64,000 nt of DNA from NCBI RefSeq assembly GCF_037975245.1, contig NC_092580.1, forward strand, positions 34,753,001 to 34,817,000, in the 5' to 3' direction. Both the position numbers and the translations under genes were made by a program. Under the pieces are notes generated by a model that saw only the letters and a program-made list of their open reading frames with translations, did no database searches and was not told where the DNA came from. The DNA comes from Apostichopus japonicus (Eukaryota > Echinodermata > Holothuroidea > Aspidochirotida > Stichopodidae). Positions 20,281 through 59,238 of this stretch are shown here, one piece after another; positions within the stretch are counted from its first letter, which is position 1; each line of letters starts with the position of its first letter.

Positions 20281-22945
20281 GGGATACTAATAATGGAATT
20301 GGTGGGTGAGTTTTACTGTATGTTAGGGATGATATTGTAAGTGTTGAGAAATCTCAGTTGCAAAGTTCTTTTGTAAATTCTGTCTGGTGCGAGTTGCCAA
20401 GGGCCCGGTGATGTTTTAAATATTGGTGTTGTTTACCGTTCTCCTAACAGCAGCGAAGATAATGATGTCATGCTGTTTGATTCAATTAGAAAGGCTGTTA
20501 AAGGTAATGTTGTTATAATGAGCGACTTTAATTTTCCTGACATTAATTGGACAGATGGTTCCAGTAGTAGGAAGGGTAATAACTTTCTAGATGTTGTGCA
20601 AGATTGCTTTTTACATCAACATGTTACTTTCCCTACTAGGGGGGGGGGGAATAACATCCTGTATCTTGTTTTGAGTTCTGATCCAAGCAATGTTGTTGAT
20701 TTGACAGGTCTAGGAAAACTAGGAACTAGCGATCATGATATACTAGCTTTTCATGTTGTTGGCAAGGTCGTAAATTCTGTTTGCAAGGAAAAAAACCCTG
20801 ATTTTTCGAGATCAGATACAGAAGCCATTGAAACTTTACTAAAGGGTACAGATTGGATTAATTTGTTTAGAGATATGAGTGCTTCTCAGTCTTGGATTTG
20901 TTTTGCTGATAAATTAAAGGTCATTATGGAAAATCATGTTCCGTGGTAGAATCGTCGTCGTAAAAGCAGTATGCCTCACTGGATGAATATGAAAGTTAGA
21001 TGTGTAATTAGGCAAAAACGTAGAATGTGGAAGTTGTTTAGGAGGACTAATTCTGAATCTCTTTTGGCCAAGTTTAAAATTCATCAGCTGAAGGTAGAAC
21101 CCTTAGTCTCTGATGCAAAATTGAATTTCGAAAAAAGCATTGCCCTAAAAATTACGGATAACCCAAAGGCCTTCTTTTCTTATGTCAGGTCAAAGCAGAA
21201 AGATGCAATTGTTTCTCTTAGGGCACCGCAGGCAGTTGATAGTCAGGATCTTGCAGATCTTTTGAACAACTATTTTATGTTGGTTTTTACAAGGGAAGAT
21301 ATGAGTAGTATTCCAGATTTTCAGGGTGGGAAGTGATGGTCCCAAACTGGATATTGATTTATTTTCGGATGAGGTTGTCTTAAAGGAGCTGCTTTGTCAA
21401 AATTTTTCTAACGCTTCTGGACCTGATGCAATCCATCCGTATTTTTTGAAGACTTTTGCACACCATTTCTGCGTTCCACTCTCATTGGTTTTTAGTAAAT
21501 TTATGAATGAAGGCTATGTTCCTAAGGACTGGAGATGTGCTAATATTACCCCAATTTTCAAGAAGGGTGATAAGTCTCAAGTAATTATAGGCCCGTTAGT
21601 CTCACTAGTGTTGTTTGTAAGGTCATGGAGTCTATTGTTAAAAAGTCTATGGTCTGTCACTTCAGCAGTCAGTCTTTGATCAGAGAGTCTCAACATGGCT
21701 TTCGTCAAAAAAGGTCTTGTCTCACCAATGTTCTTGAGTTTATGGAAGATGTGACAAGCTCACTAAATAGGCAGAAGTCTGTAGATGTTGTGTTCCTGGA
21801 TTTCCAGAAGGCCTTTGATAAAGTTCCCCACCAGCGTCTTTTACTTAGGCTGAAGAGTATGGGTGTCAATGGGAATTTACTGTCTGGGATCGAGAATTAG
21901 CTTAGTAATAGGAATCAGAGGGTGGTAATTAAAGGCTGTGCTTCTTCTTGGCAGGACGTTGCTAGTGGGGTTCCACAAGGGTCTGTTTTGGGTCCCTTGT
22001 TGTTTGTTGCCTATATAAATGACATTGACGGAGATATTTTGTGTACAGCTAAGAAGTTTGCTGATGACACCAAATTGTATTCTGAGGTCTCTTCCAAAAG
22101 CGATTCTGAGAAATATCAAATGGATTTGGATAAGGTTTTTTACTGGTCTCGGGGATGGCAAATGCTTTATAATATTGACAAATGCAAGGTGATGCATATT
22201 GGTAGTAGTAACCAAAAGTATACCTACAATCTTAATGGTGTGGAGTTACAGGAGGTCTCTGTTGAAAGAGACCTAGGTATCTACATTGACTCATCTCTGC
22301 AACCTTCTAAACATTGTCTTGAAGCTGCTAAAAGAGGTAATAGGGTTTTAGGTATGATCAAGAGGAACTTCAGTTTTCTGAAAGAGGACATCGTAATTAG
22401 GCTTTATAAGCAGTTGGTTAGGCCTCATCTGGAGTATGCTGTACAGGCTTGGAACCCATATTTTGCTAAAGGATAAGGAAGTACTTGAAAAGGTCCAGAG
22501 GAGGGCTACTAGGATGATTAGTTCCTTAAAGAGGGTTCCTTATTATAGGCGGTTACAACTGTTGAATCTCACCACACTGGAGCTAAGGAGGTTAAGTGGT
22601 GACTTGATTCAGGTTTTCAAGATTGTGTATGGTTTTGACATTTTATCCTTCACTGACTTTTTCATGTTTGCTAATAGTAGTTGTACCAGAGGTCATTGTC
22701 TTAAACTCCAAAAGTCACAAAGTAGGATTTTTTTCCTAATAGGGTTGTGAATGAGTGGAACGGTTTGCTTGAGAAAGTTGTACTTGCAAGTAGTGTGAAT
22801 GGGTTTAAGAATGCTTTGGACAAGCACTTTAAGCATTGTAATCGGGTCTAAGTGTTTGTGTCTTCGGTTTTTCTCTCTCCTACAGGGACCTTGAGTGTCC
22901 CTCCTTATCCTTTTTTTCTTCTAAACTAAACTAAACTAAACTAAA
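20281..22945 (+). mobile_element. 5'-truncated non-LTR retrotransposon, CR1/L2-type (Jockey superfamily)
   Basis: Codes, with interruptions, for the end of an AP-type endonuclease (SDFNFPDINW, then TSDHDILAF), a reverse transcriptase (TPIFKKGD, FLDFQKAFDKVPH, GVPQGSVLGPLLF, FADDTKLY) and the C-terminal region (VRPHLEYAVQAWNP, KVQRRATRMI, VVNEWNGLLEKVV), stopping at 22849-22851. The 3' end carries a (CTAAA)n tail at about 22922-22944, as in CR1/L2-like elements. It is inserted inside the foldback element and truncated within the endonuclease. The exact clade is not certain. Confidence 0.9.
20284..22851 (+). pseudogene. Disrupted endonuclease/reverse transcriptase ORF of the LINE
   Basis: In-frame stops at 20947-20949 (TAG after PW) and 21898-21900 (TAG where ENW is expected), and frame changes near 21320, near 21600 and near 22470. 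The YADD-type catalytic box is FADD. Inactive as it stands. Confidence 0.9.
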
Positions 22946-25900
22946 TTTTGAAGGAAAAAAATTAAATCAATTTTTGGATCATTATACATTACGTATATGC
23001 AGCGCGTTTAGAGAGGGGTCCGTATCAGGCTTTAAGACCACTTTTGGTCAAGAAATCGGTTTGGTTACCGAGAGTAGCAATATACCAAGTGGAAGAAGAA
23101 CCTTTCTACTTTAATGTGGTGCTAACCGGACAACAAGATCCATAACTCAAATTAATCGATTTTGAAAAAAAACTCAAATTATTCAACTATGAAAAAATAA
23201 TTCATTTTTTGGATCATTACACATTATGTACAAACAGCGCGTTCAGAGAGGGGTCCGTGTCGGAGTTAAACTTTTAAGGCCACTTTTGGTCAAGAAATCG
23301 GTTTTGTTACCGATAGTAGAGATATACCACGTGAAAGACGAACCTTTCTACTTTAATGTGGTGCTAACCGGACATCTCATTAAGGTCGATAACTCAAATT
23401 AATCGACTGTGAATAAAAAACTTAGATCAATTTTGGATCATTACACATTGCGTATATACAGCGCGCTTAGAGATGTCCATATGGTGGGTTAAAACGTTAA
23501 GGCCACGTTTGGTCAAGAAATCGGTTTTGGACCGATAGTATATACAACGTGAAAGTCGTACCTTACTACTTTAATGTGGTGTTAACCGGACAACGAGGTC
23601 GATAACTCAAATTAATTGATTTTGAAGAAAAAATAATCAAATCAATTTTTGGATCATTACACATTACGTAGATGCAGCGCGTTTAGAGATGGGTCCGTAT
23701 CGGGGTTAAACCTTTAAGGCCACTTTTGATCAAGAAATCGGTTCTGTTACCGATAGTAGAGATATACCACGTTAAAGAGAAACCTTTCTACTTCAATGTG
23801 GTGTTAACCGGACATCTCATTAAACTCGATAACTTAAATTAATCGATTTTGAAGGGGAAAAAAATTGAATCAATTTTTGGATCATTACACATTACGTATA
23901 TGCAGCGCGTTGAGAGAGGGGTCCGTATCGGAGTTAAATTTTTAAGGCCACATTTGATCAAGAAATCGGTTCTGTTACCGATAGTAGAGATATACCACGT
24001 TAAAGAGAAACCTTTCTACTTCAATGTGGTGTTAACCGGACATCTCATTAAACTCGATAACTTAAATTAATCGATTTTGAAGGGGAAAAAAATTGAATCA
24101 ATTTTTGGATCATTACACATTACGTATATGCAGCGCGTTGAGAGAGGGGTCCGTATCGGAGTTAAATTTTTAAGGCCACATTTGATCAAGAAATCGGTTC
24201 TGTTACCGATAGTAGAGATATACCACGTGAAAGACGAACCTTTCTACTTTAATGTGGTGCTAACCGGACATCTCATTAAGGTCGATAACTCAGATTAATC
24301 GATTGTGAATAAAAAAATTAGATCAATTTTTGGATCATTACGCATTGCGTATATACAGCGCGTTTAGAGATGTCCATATGGTGGGTTAAAAGGTTAAGGC
24401 CACATTTGGTCGAGAAATCGGTTTGGTTACCGATAGTAGAGATATACCACTTGAAAGTCGAACCTTTACTTAAATGTGGTGCTAACCGGACAACGAGGTC
24501 GGTAATTCAAATTAATTGATTTGGAATAAAAAATTAAATCAATTTTTGGATCATTATACATTACGTATATGCAGCGCGTTTAGAGAGGGGTCCGTATCGG
24601 GGTTAAACCTTTAAGGCCACATTTGATCAAGAAATCGGTTCTGTTACCGATAGTAGAGATATACCACGTGAAAGACGAACCTTTCTACTTTAATGTGGTG
24701 CTAACCGGACATCTCATTAAGGTCGATAACTCAGATTAATCGATTGTGAATAAAAAACTTAGATCAATTTTTGGATCATTACACCATTGCGTATATACAG
24801 CGCGTTTAGAGATGTCCATATGGTGGGTTAAAACGTTAAGGCCACTTTTGGTCAAGAAATCGGTTTTGGACCGATAGTATATACAACGTGAAAGTCGAAC
24901 CTTACTACTTTAATGTGGTGTTAACCGGACAACGAGGTCGATAACTCAAATTAATCGATTTTGAAGAAAAAAATAATGAAATCAATTTTTGGATCATTAC
25001 ACATTACGTAGATGCAGCGCGTTTAGAGAGGGGTCCGTATCGGGGTTAAACCTTTAAGGCCACATTTGATCAGGAAATCGGTTCTGTTACCGATAGTAGA
25101 GATATACCACGTGAAAGACGAACCTTTCTACTTTAATGTGGTATTTTCCGGACATCTCATTAAGGTCGATAACTCAGATTAATCGATTGTGAATAAAAGA
25201 CTTAGATCAATTTTTGGATCATTACACATTGCGTATATACAGCGCGCTTAGAGATGTCCATATGGTGGGTTAAAAGGTTAAGGCCACATTTGGTCGAGAA
25301 ATCGGTTTTGTTACCGATAGTAGAGATATACCACGTGAAAGACGAACCTTTCTACTTTAATGTGGTGCTAACCGAACATATCATTAAGCTCGATAACTCA
25401 AATTAATCGATTTTGAAGAAAAAAAAATTGAATCAATTTTTGGATTATTACACATTACGTAGATGCAGCGCGTTCAGAGAGGGGTCCGTATCAGAGTTAA
25501 AACTTTAAGGCCACTTTTGGTCAAGAAATCGGTTTTGTTACCGATAGTAGAGATATACCACGTGAAAGAGAAACCTTTTCAATTTAATGTGATGCTAACC
25601 GGACATCTCATTAAGGTCGATAACTCAAATTAATCGATTTTGAAAAAATAATTCATTTTTTGGATCATTACACATTACGTACATACAGCGCGTTTAGAGA
25701 GGGGTCCGAATCGCGGTTAAAATTTTAAGGCCACATTTGATCAAGAAATCGGTTTTGGACCGATAGTAAAGATATACTACGTGAAAGAGGAACCTTTCAA
25801 ATTTAATGTGGAGTTAACCTGACATCTTATTAAGGTCGATAACTCAAATTAATCGATTTTGAAGGCAAAAAATTAAATCAATTTTGGATCATTACACATT

Positions 25901-26310
25901 ACGTATATGCAGCGCGTTTGGAGATGTCTGTATGTGGGTTAAACCTTTAAGGCCACTTTTGTTCAAGAAATCGGTTCTGTTACCGATAGTAGAGATATAC
26001 GACGTGAAAGAGAAACCTTTTCAATTTAATGTGGTGCCAACCGGACATCTCATTAAGGTCGATAACTCAAATTAATCGATTTTGAAAAAATAATTCATTT
26101 TTTGGATCATTACACATTACGTACATACAGCGCGTTTAGAGAGGGGTCCGAATCGCGGTTAAAATTTTAAGGCCACTTTTGTTCAAGAAATCGGTTCTGT
26201 TACCGATAGTAGAGATATACCACGTGAAAAGAGAAACCTTTCTACTTTACCTACCTGATATCTTATTAAGGTCGATAACTCAAATTAATCGATTTTGAAG
26301 AAAAAACAAA
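22945..26310 (+). repeat. ~225-bp satellite, ~15 tandem units (right arm)
   Basis: Each unit has TTTTTGGATCATTACACATT, CAGCGCGTTTAGAGAGGGGT, GTTACCGATAGTAGAGATAT, ACCACGTGAAAGACGAACC, GGTGCTAACCGGACATCTCA and GATAACTCAAATTAATCGAT. Spacing is about 215-230 bp. Two adjacent units starting near 23849 and 24077 are almost identical (228 bp apart), indicating recent amplification; others have diverged. Confidence 0.95.
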
Positions 26311-26634
26311 AAAACAATAACTTTCTTATTTATGCACTAATTGAACAATACACACATGACCGCGGTGTCAGTTATAACACACACACACACGACCGCAGTG
26401 GTAGTACTGTGTGTCATGTCTTACCTGGGAGTTGTATGCAGTACAACTCCCTGGTCTTACTGTCCTATTCTCTTAGCCGAATTTGAACATTTTCTTAATC
26501 GTATGTCCATCTGGTGTCAACTTCGGGACAGTGTGACGCCGGCATTAGTGGCTGCTGTTAGTGTCTACTGTTAGTGGCTGCTACCTTCAATGAGGCTGAC
26601 AAAGACTACCATAAAACTAGTTTTTCCTGACATT

Positions 26635-26730
26635 GTAGTTTGTCCTGTAGTTTGTCCATAGTAGTTTGTCCTGACATAGTAGTGTGTCCTGTAGTTTGTC
26701 CATAGTAGTTTGTCCTGACATAGTTTTAGA
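26635..26730 (+). repeat. Short tandem repeat GTAGTTTGTCCTGACATAGT, 3-4 copies
   Basis: Imperfect copies of GTAGTTTGTCCTGACATAGT and GTAGTTTGTCCATA just right of the foldback element. Confidence 0.75.
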
Positions 26731-27095
26731 TAGTCTTCAAGATCTTATCACTGACAACATCCCTGCATACTGAACAACTATTTTATGTTAACTGGTGCTC
26801 ATTTGGACTACAGAATTTTGTTCCCCTGTGAATGGTTCTATTCTTTTTAAACTATGTAGTTGTAGTCATGAAATATTTCACACTGCATGACCATTGTTAA
26901 CTGACATCAGTTAACTGACACTCCAAGATGAGTTTCAGACTACAACTCAGTCATGGTGATACACACACTGCAATATTATTGTCTATCAACTTTATGACTG
27001 TTGAGTTAGGTCAACTTGTGTTCAGTCAGGTGTGTGCCTACTCTACTTCATATCTGTACAGACTCCCATACAAACTTATATAGAGTATGGATCAC

Positions 27096-27535
27096 AATAG
27101 GAGGGGGTTGGGGAGAGGGGGTTGGGGAGAGGGGGTGGGGTGAGGGGGTTGGGGAGAGGGGGTTGGGGGAGAGGGGGTTGGGGGAGGTGTGGGGAGAGGG
27201 GGTTGGGGAGAGGGGGTGGGGTTAAGGGGATGGGGGAGAGGGGGTTGGGGGAGAGGGGGTTGGGGGAGGTGTAGGGAGAGGGGGTTGGGGAGAGGGGGTG
27301 GGGTTAAGGGGACGGGGGAGAGGGGGTTGGGGGAGAGGGGTCGGGGAGAGGGGGTCGGGGAGAAGGGTCGGGGAGAGGGGTTGGGAGAGGGGGTGGAGGA
27401 GGGGGTGGGGAGAGGGGGTTTGGGGAGAGGGGGTTTGGGGAGAGGGGGTTTGGGGAGAGGGGGTTGGGGAGGTGTGGGGAGAGGGGGTTGGGCAAGAGGG
27501 GTTTGGGCGAGAGGGGATTGGGTGAGAGGGGGTAG
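27096..27535 (+). repeat. G-rich minisatellite (GGGGAGAGGGGGTTG), G-quadruplex prone
   Basis: About 440 bases of GGGGAGAGGGGGTTG and variants, almost entirely G on the + strand. Open in several frames on both strands, giving spurious Gly/Arg- or Pro-rich ORFs. Dense runs of four or five G make quadruplex formation very likely. Confidence 0.95.
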
Positions 27536-27649
27536 TTGTATACAAGAATAGTACAAAGTAGAAATGCTGATGAAATATGCAAACATAGTGTCTTGATGAA
27601 ACCTCCTCAAATCTATTCTAAAACTTCTTCATATCATCATGTACATGTT

Positions 27650-27880
27650 CCATCATCAATAGAGGTAACATTAAAATGTATATGTACTACTATCATCAAT
27701 AGAGGTAACATTAAAATGTATATGTACTACTATCATCAATAGAGGTAACATTAAAATGTATATGTACTACTATCATCAATAGAGGTAACATTAAAATGTG
27801 TATGTTCTACTATCATCAATAGAGGTAACATTAAAATGTATATTTTCTACTATCATCAATAGAGGTAACATTAAAATGAT
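27650..27880 (+). repeat. 40-bp minisatellite, 6 copies
   Basis: Unit TATCATCAATAGAGGTAACA plus TTAAAATGTATATGTACTAC. Confidence 0.95.
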
Positions 27881-27884
27881 TTAT

Positions 27885-30800
27885 AATACAAGATTTAACA
27901 ACTCCAGGAGGATGATCATGATACAATAATAAATTAGGAGGGATAACTTCTCTAGTTAAATCACTAATCATTTCAAATAATATATACAAGCAATATTGTC
28001 GGACATTTCATCTTTATGAATATCCCATAGAGAACAGATTAATACGGGAAGTCTCGGCTGGTGAATGAAGAACATGCCTGGCTTAAACATACAATTTATT
28101 GAGAATTTTTAAGAAACTTGATGAAACATTAACATTAATGAAACCAGGGGCTATTGACCAACAAGTGCATGGTGCATATTAACATTATTGTGTGCAAGCT
28201 GACCATAAAGGCAAACAGCCTGTACAAGATAGATGAATCAGTCCCCTCCTCTCAGGAATAATCAACCCACAGGTCTACCAAATTTTGTTTTTTCCATTAC
28301 TTTTATATTATCTATATGCAACAGTCCACCATATTATAATTTATAACCTCATTAAGTCTCATTAAGGATTACAGCAATTATACAACAGCTGAAAACATGG
28401 CAAGAAGAAACATGTATTATTATTATTATTAATATGGCACACAATGGTTTGGTTTAAAAGGCAACGAGAGAAACATCTTTGGTAATCCCACAATACCAAG
28501 GTTACCAAGGAGATACACGCTGGAAATACTAAGTATTACATGATTAAGTCAGCTTTAATACTACTACATGATTAAGGTTACATAATATTTCACGATTACA
28601 TTCAATACTGAGATAACTTAAATACTACAAAGGTTGTTCAAATAAGTGAGTATTCCCAACTACATCATCATGTTATGAGCAGTTTTACTCGGGTAGGTCT
28701 ATGAGTAACATAATATACAATAAACCAAACCTGATGAAACAGACTATCACCAGAATTAAGATGATGGAGTAGTGAGCAGCAGAACTGAGATCTATCTCAA
28801 GAGGCTATGGCAGTATGATCATACTGTAGTAGGATCAATGGCCTATACAGTACAAGACTACTAAAACTCTCAGCTATCAGCCTAGTTTGTAGGCCTCTAG
28901 GTTATGGTAGTATGTAGTAGTATGAATGGCCTATACAGTACAAGACTACTAAAACTCTCAGCTATCAGCCTAATTTGTACCTCTATAACACCATTTTTGT
29001 TTTAATAAATTATTCTTTCAACAGTGATTCATCAATCAAAGTGGCTGAAGTCCAGCACACAGACCATTAGGTCAGCTCTTTAGAAGCAATGCAAACACAA
29101 ACCCATCTATGCCATAAAGAACAGTTTTGGTTGAGCTGGTATAATTCATATTACACAATTAGCTAACTATACATATCTAGGCTGCATTGAGGAGCAGATG
29201 TCATCATCAATTTAGCCTTAATGGAACATTCTAGAGATTTGGCCTAATTTATAGCTGAATATCTTGAAAACCTTGAAATATTAAACTTAAGAAACATTTT
29301 GTAGCATTCACATTTACCTTTTCTGTTTATTTATATGCTTAGGGTTGGACTTTTACGTATGAACACTAAAGTAATTCTTTGAGACTGGAAACTTCATTGT
29401 TCATTATATTTTGTTAATATGCAGTAAGTGGCAAAAAATGAACAAGCATTAAAAGCATGAATTACACATCCAACCGACAAACATGTTTGATAATGTAGAT
29501 CATAAACTGAATTACTTCTCACTTTTTACATCAAGGTTCTAATTTATATATCCAAATCAGGTTACTTTAAGCCATGTAGTAGTTACTTGATAAATCAAAT
29601 TTAATGAAAAATGATAAAGATCATCCGTGTATACATTAACCTGGACCGACAATGTCAGGGAGGAGACACGCAAAAACATACCAACCATGTAGGGTCATGT
29701 GACGCGCTTCCTTGTAGCACTCAACTCTTACAGTACTCGTTGAATGTGTATTCTACAATAACTAATGTTGTTATCTCATAGCTAGCTACCACATTCTTTG
29801 TGAAGCTACTCAACTTATCAGGACTGTACGTAGACATGAGAAGCAGATCACAGGATTCGTTGTTCCTTAGCAACACAAGTCTTCTATATTTGCATGTAAA
29901 CCAGAGCGTATGATAGTAGTGACCACTCTGAGGGTAGATATTCTAGGAATAGCAGCCAGGGTCTATGCAGATCAAGTTTTTGTAGAGATGGAGAGTAAAT
30001 CTCAACAACGTTATTATCCAAAACTTACTAGTCTCAAATTCACCATAAATGCCCGTTATAGTGGTGTTCTGTTGTTTATGGAACACATATTATTTCCAAC
30101 TGACAAAGTAGCACCTGTGAGTATGTCACATGTCCCTCCATGGTTGGTAAGTTTTCCTACTATGGAGCAAGAGTTCCAAGTCATCTTAACTTTCATGATA
30201 AAGATGACCTTAGGCAGAACTTCAGAAGCCACCTCATACACGAAGACTAATGTAACTTCATCCACATAATTAGTTTATAACTGTGTTTGCACATACCGTC
30301 GAAACAGTGTTTGTATATATTCGGTGGATCAGTAGAGTCACATTACCTCATTTTGTTAGTCTACTCATGTATCATAATTAATGGAAATTCATGTACTTTA
30401 ATCCGGAGCTCATGAACTAAGTCTCCATGACATTCAAAGTGTATGTAAAATACAGTGGATCAGTTTATTTATGGCTCTGTCATAATCCAAGACTAAAAGA
30501 AAACTGTGAAATTAATAAGCTTAATCCTTAATCAACTCATACACCAAGACTTATGTAAACTCATCTAATAAACTACCTTCATAGGTCACCATGTAAACTT
30601 AATCCATTTAATCAACTCATACACCAAGACTTATGTGGACTCATCTAGTTAAGATAGGCATGAAATTGTTTAAAACTAAGTGCATAAGTTAACATGTAAT
30701 TCAAAGTGTTTGGAGGTCTGGTAAAACAGGAAGGTACGGTCATAAACTTAGTTTGTTATTCTCCTCCATCACCAAAACATAGTTAATCCAATCATGTAAT

Positions 30801-31470
30801 GAACCTGGACGATCATAAAACTAACTTCATAAGACTACTTGCTTGTAATGGTGCATTAGGAGGGTTTTAAGTTTTTTAGTCCCCTCCTACAGCTAATCAA
30901 GATGTCTTTGTACATACAATGAGACCATAGTCAGTTTGCTAGTAACAATCAGTATTGATATCCCTAACTCCTGCTTTAATTTCAGTACAACTAGCTGGTT
31001 ATAGCATCTTTGGATTCCCCTCAACTCATTTTCTTTTCATTTACATTCATCGTTCTTTAGTTTTAAGCTGCTTAAAGGTAAACTTGTCTCACATTTTTGT
31101 ATAACTATTCTTACTTACTATGTTGAGCGACGATGGTTGAAATGAAGTTATTCAAATCAAATCAAATCAACTTGCTAGCTGTCCATCAAATAGATGTTTA
31201 ATCAAGTATAATAATATTTGGATTGATATGTGGTCTGTTAATTGTTGCCAAATATAACAATTGATGAAGCTCCTTTTTTAAATCATACAAACATTACATC
31301 TTTATTGAGCAAGTCATGGGAACTTTTCTACCTGTCCTCACTACAATTGAAGTGCTTTTACATAGAGTAGTATAGCCTTAGCATCGTTGTACATTAACTG
31401 GAGAAGCATTGAATCATCATTGGTGAACATGTAACTCATCAACTCAACTCTAACACTCTGGGAAATGAAA
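27885..31470. other. Intergenic, AT-rich, no supported gene
   Basis: Contains a two-copy duplication around 28820-28980 (TATACAGTACAAGACTACTA core) and another around 30520-30655 (AATCAACTCATACACCAAGA core). The open frame at 29910-30269 has no recognisable domain. Confidence 0.5.
31301..31306 (-). terminator. Candidate poly(A) signal of CDK17-like gene
   Basis: AATAAA on the - strand about 1.1 kb after the stop codon. Weak evidence: the hexamer is common in AT-rich DNA, and the intervening sequence is repeat-rich. Confidence 0.25.
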
Positions 31471-31476
31471 AACACA

Positions 31477-32070
31477 AGAGTGCTCATCTGTAGATAGGAG
31501 GAAATGAATCTCTACATATAAGAGTACTCATCTTCAGATAGGAGGAAATGAATCTTTACATATAAGAGTACTCATCTGTAGACAGGAGGAAATGAATCTC
31601 TACATATAAGAGTACTCATCTTCAGATAGGAGGAAATGAATCTTTACATATAAGAGTACTCATCTTCAGATAGGAGGAAATGAATCTCTACATATAAGAG
31701 TACTCATCTTCAGATAGGAGGAAATGAATCTCTACATATAAGAGTACTCATCTTCAGATAGGAGGAAATGAATCTCTACATATAAGAGTACTCATCTTCA
31801 GATAGGAGGAAATGAATCTCTACATATAAGAGTACTCATCTTCAGATAGGAGGAAATGAATCTCTACATATAAGAGTACTCATCTTCAGATAGGAGGAAA
31901 TGAATCTCTACATATAAGAGTACTCATCTTCAGATAGGAGGAAATGAATCTCTACATATAAGAGTACTCATCTTCAGATAGGAGGAAATGAATAAGAGTA
32001 CTCATCTTCAGATAGGAGGAAATGAATAAGAGTACTCATCTGTAGATAGGAGGAAGTTAATCTCTACATA
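31477..32070 (+). repeat. 44-bp minisatellite, ~13 copies
   Basis: Unit AGTACTCATCTTCAGATAGG plus AGGAAATGAATCTCTACATATAAG, with two shortened units at the right. It probably lies in or just beyond the 3' UTR of the CDK17-like gene (- strand). Confidence 0.95.
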
Positions 32071-32273
32071 TTAGATGTATCTTGTTACAGTCTCATCAAT
32101 CAACTATATTCTCTCCCTCCAGCACAATAGTTCTTGTTCAGTGATACAGTTCTTGCTTTTCTTGCTGCCGCATCAGAATGAGACCCTGTTCCTTATACGT
32201 GCCTTGTCTCTATATTTTGTAGTTAGCCACAATCTGCATATGTTGCTCGGTGCATGGCCAGGAGAGCACTGAA

Positions 32274-32420
32274 TGCTTCTTGCTGTGTGAGTTCTATGCT
32301 TTCACACCTACCCTCCTTGCTGTGTGAGTTCTATGCTTCACACTTACCCTCCTTGCTGTGTGAGTTCTACGCTTTCACACCTATCCTCCTTGCTGTGTGA
32401 GTCCTATGCGTTCACACTTG
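32274..32420 (+). repeat. ~37-bp repeat, 4 copies, beside the CDK17-like stop codon
   Basis: Unit CCTTGCTGTGTGAGTTCTAT plus GCTTTCACACCTACC. It begins about 15 bases past the stop codon, so it lies in the 3' UTR. Confidence 0.9.
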
Positions 32421-32434
32421 CCAGTTGTGTCACG

Positions 32435-59238
<26,804 letters not shown>

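Larger units (their letters stand above)
19285..26595. mobile_element. ~7.3 kb foldback/MULE-like element with inverted satellite arms
   Basis: The outer ends share an inverted repeat with core TGAAGGTAGCAGCCACTAAC (left from 19292; right end complement to 26589). CTGACAAAGA occurs at 19275-19284 and 26596-26605, a putative 10-bp target duplication; 9-10 bp is typical of Mutator-like and FB elements. CAGCCACTAA recurs subterminally on both sides. Internally, ~225-bp satellite units run in one orientation on the left (about 19735-20280) and the opposite on the right (about 22945-26310), so the element can fold back. A LINE interrupts the centre. No transposase was seen. The left end has one extra base relative to perfect symmetry. 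Confidence 0.6.

Noticed and set aside
27092-27610. Proline-rich and glycine/arginine-rich ORFs
   Set aside because: Translations of the G-rich array on either strand.
29910-30269. 119-codon ORF as a gene
   Set aside because: No recognisable domain, no splice or promoter context, also partly open on the other strand.
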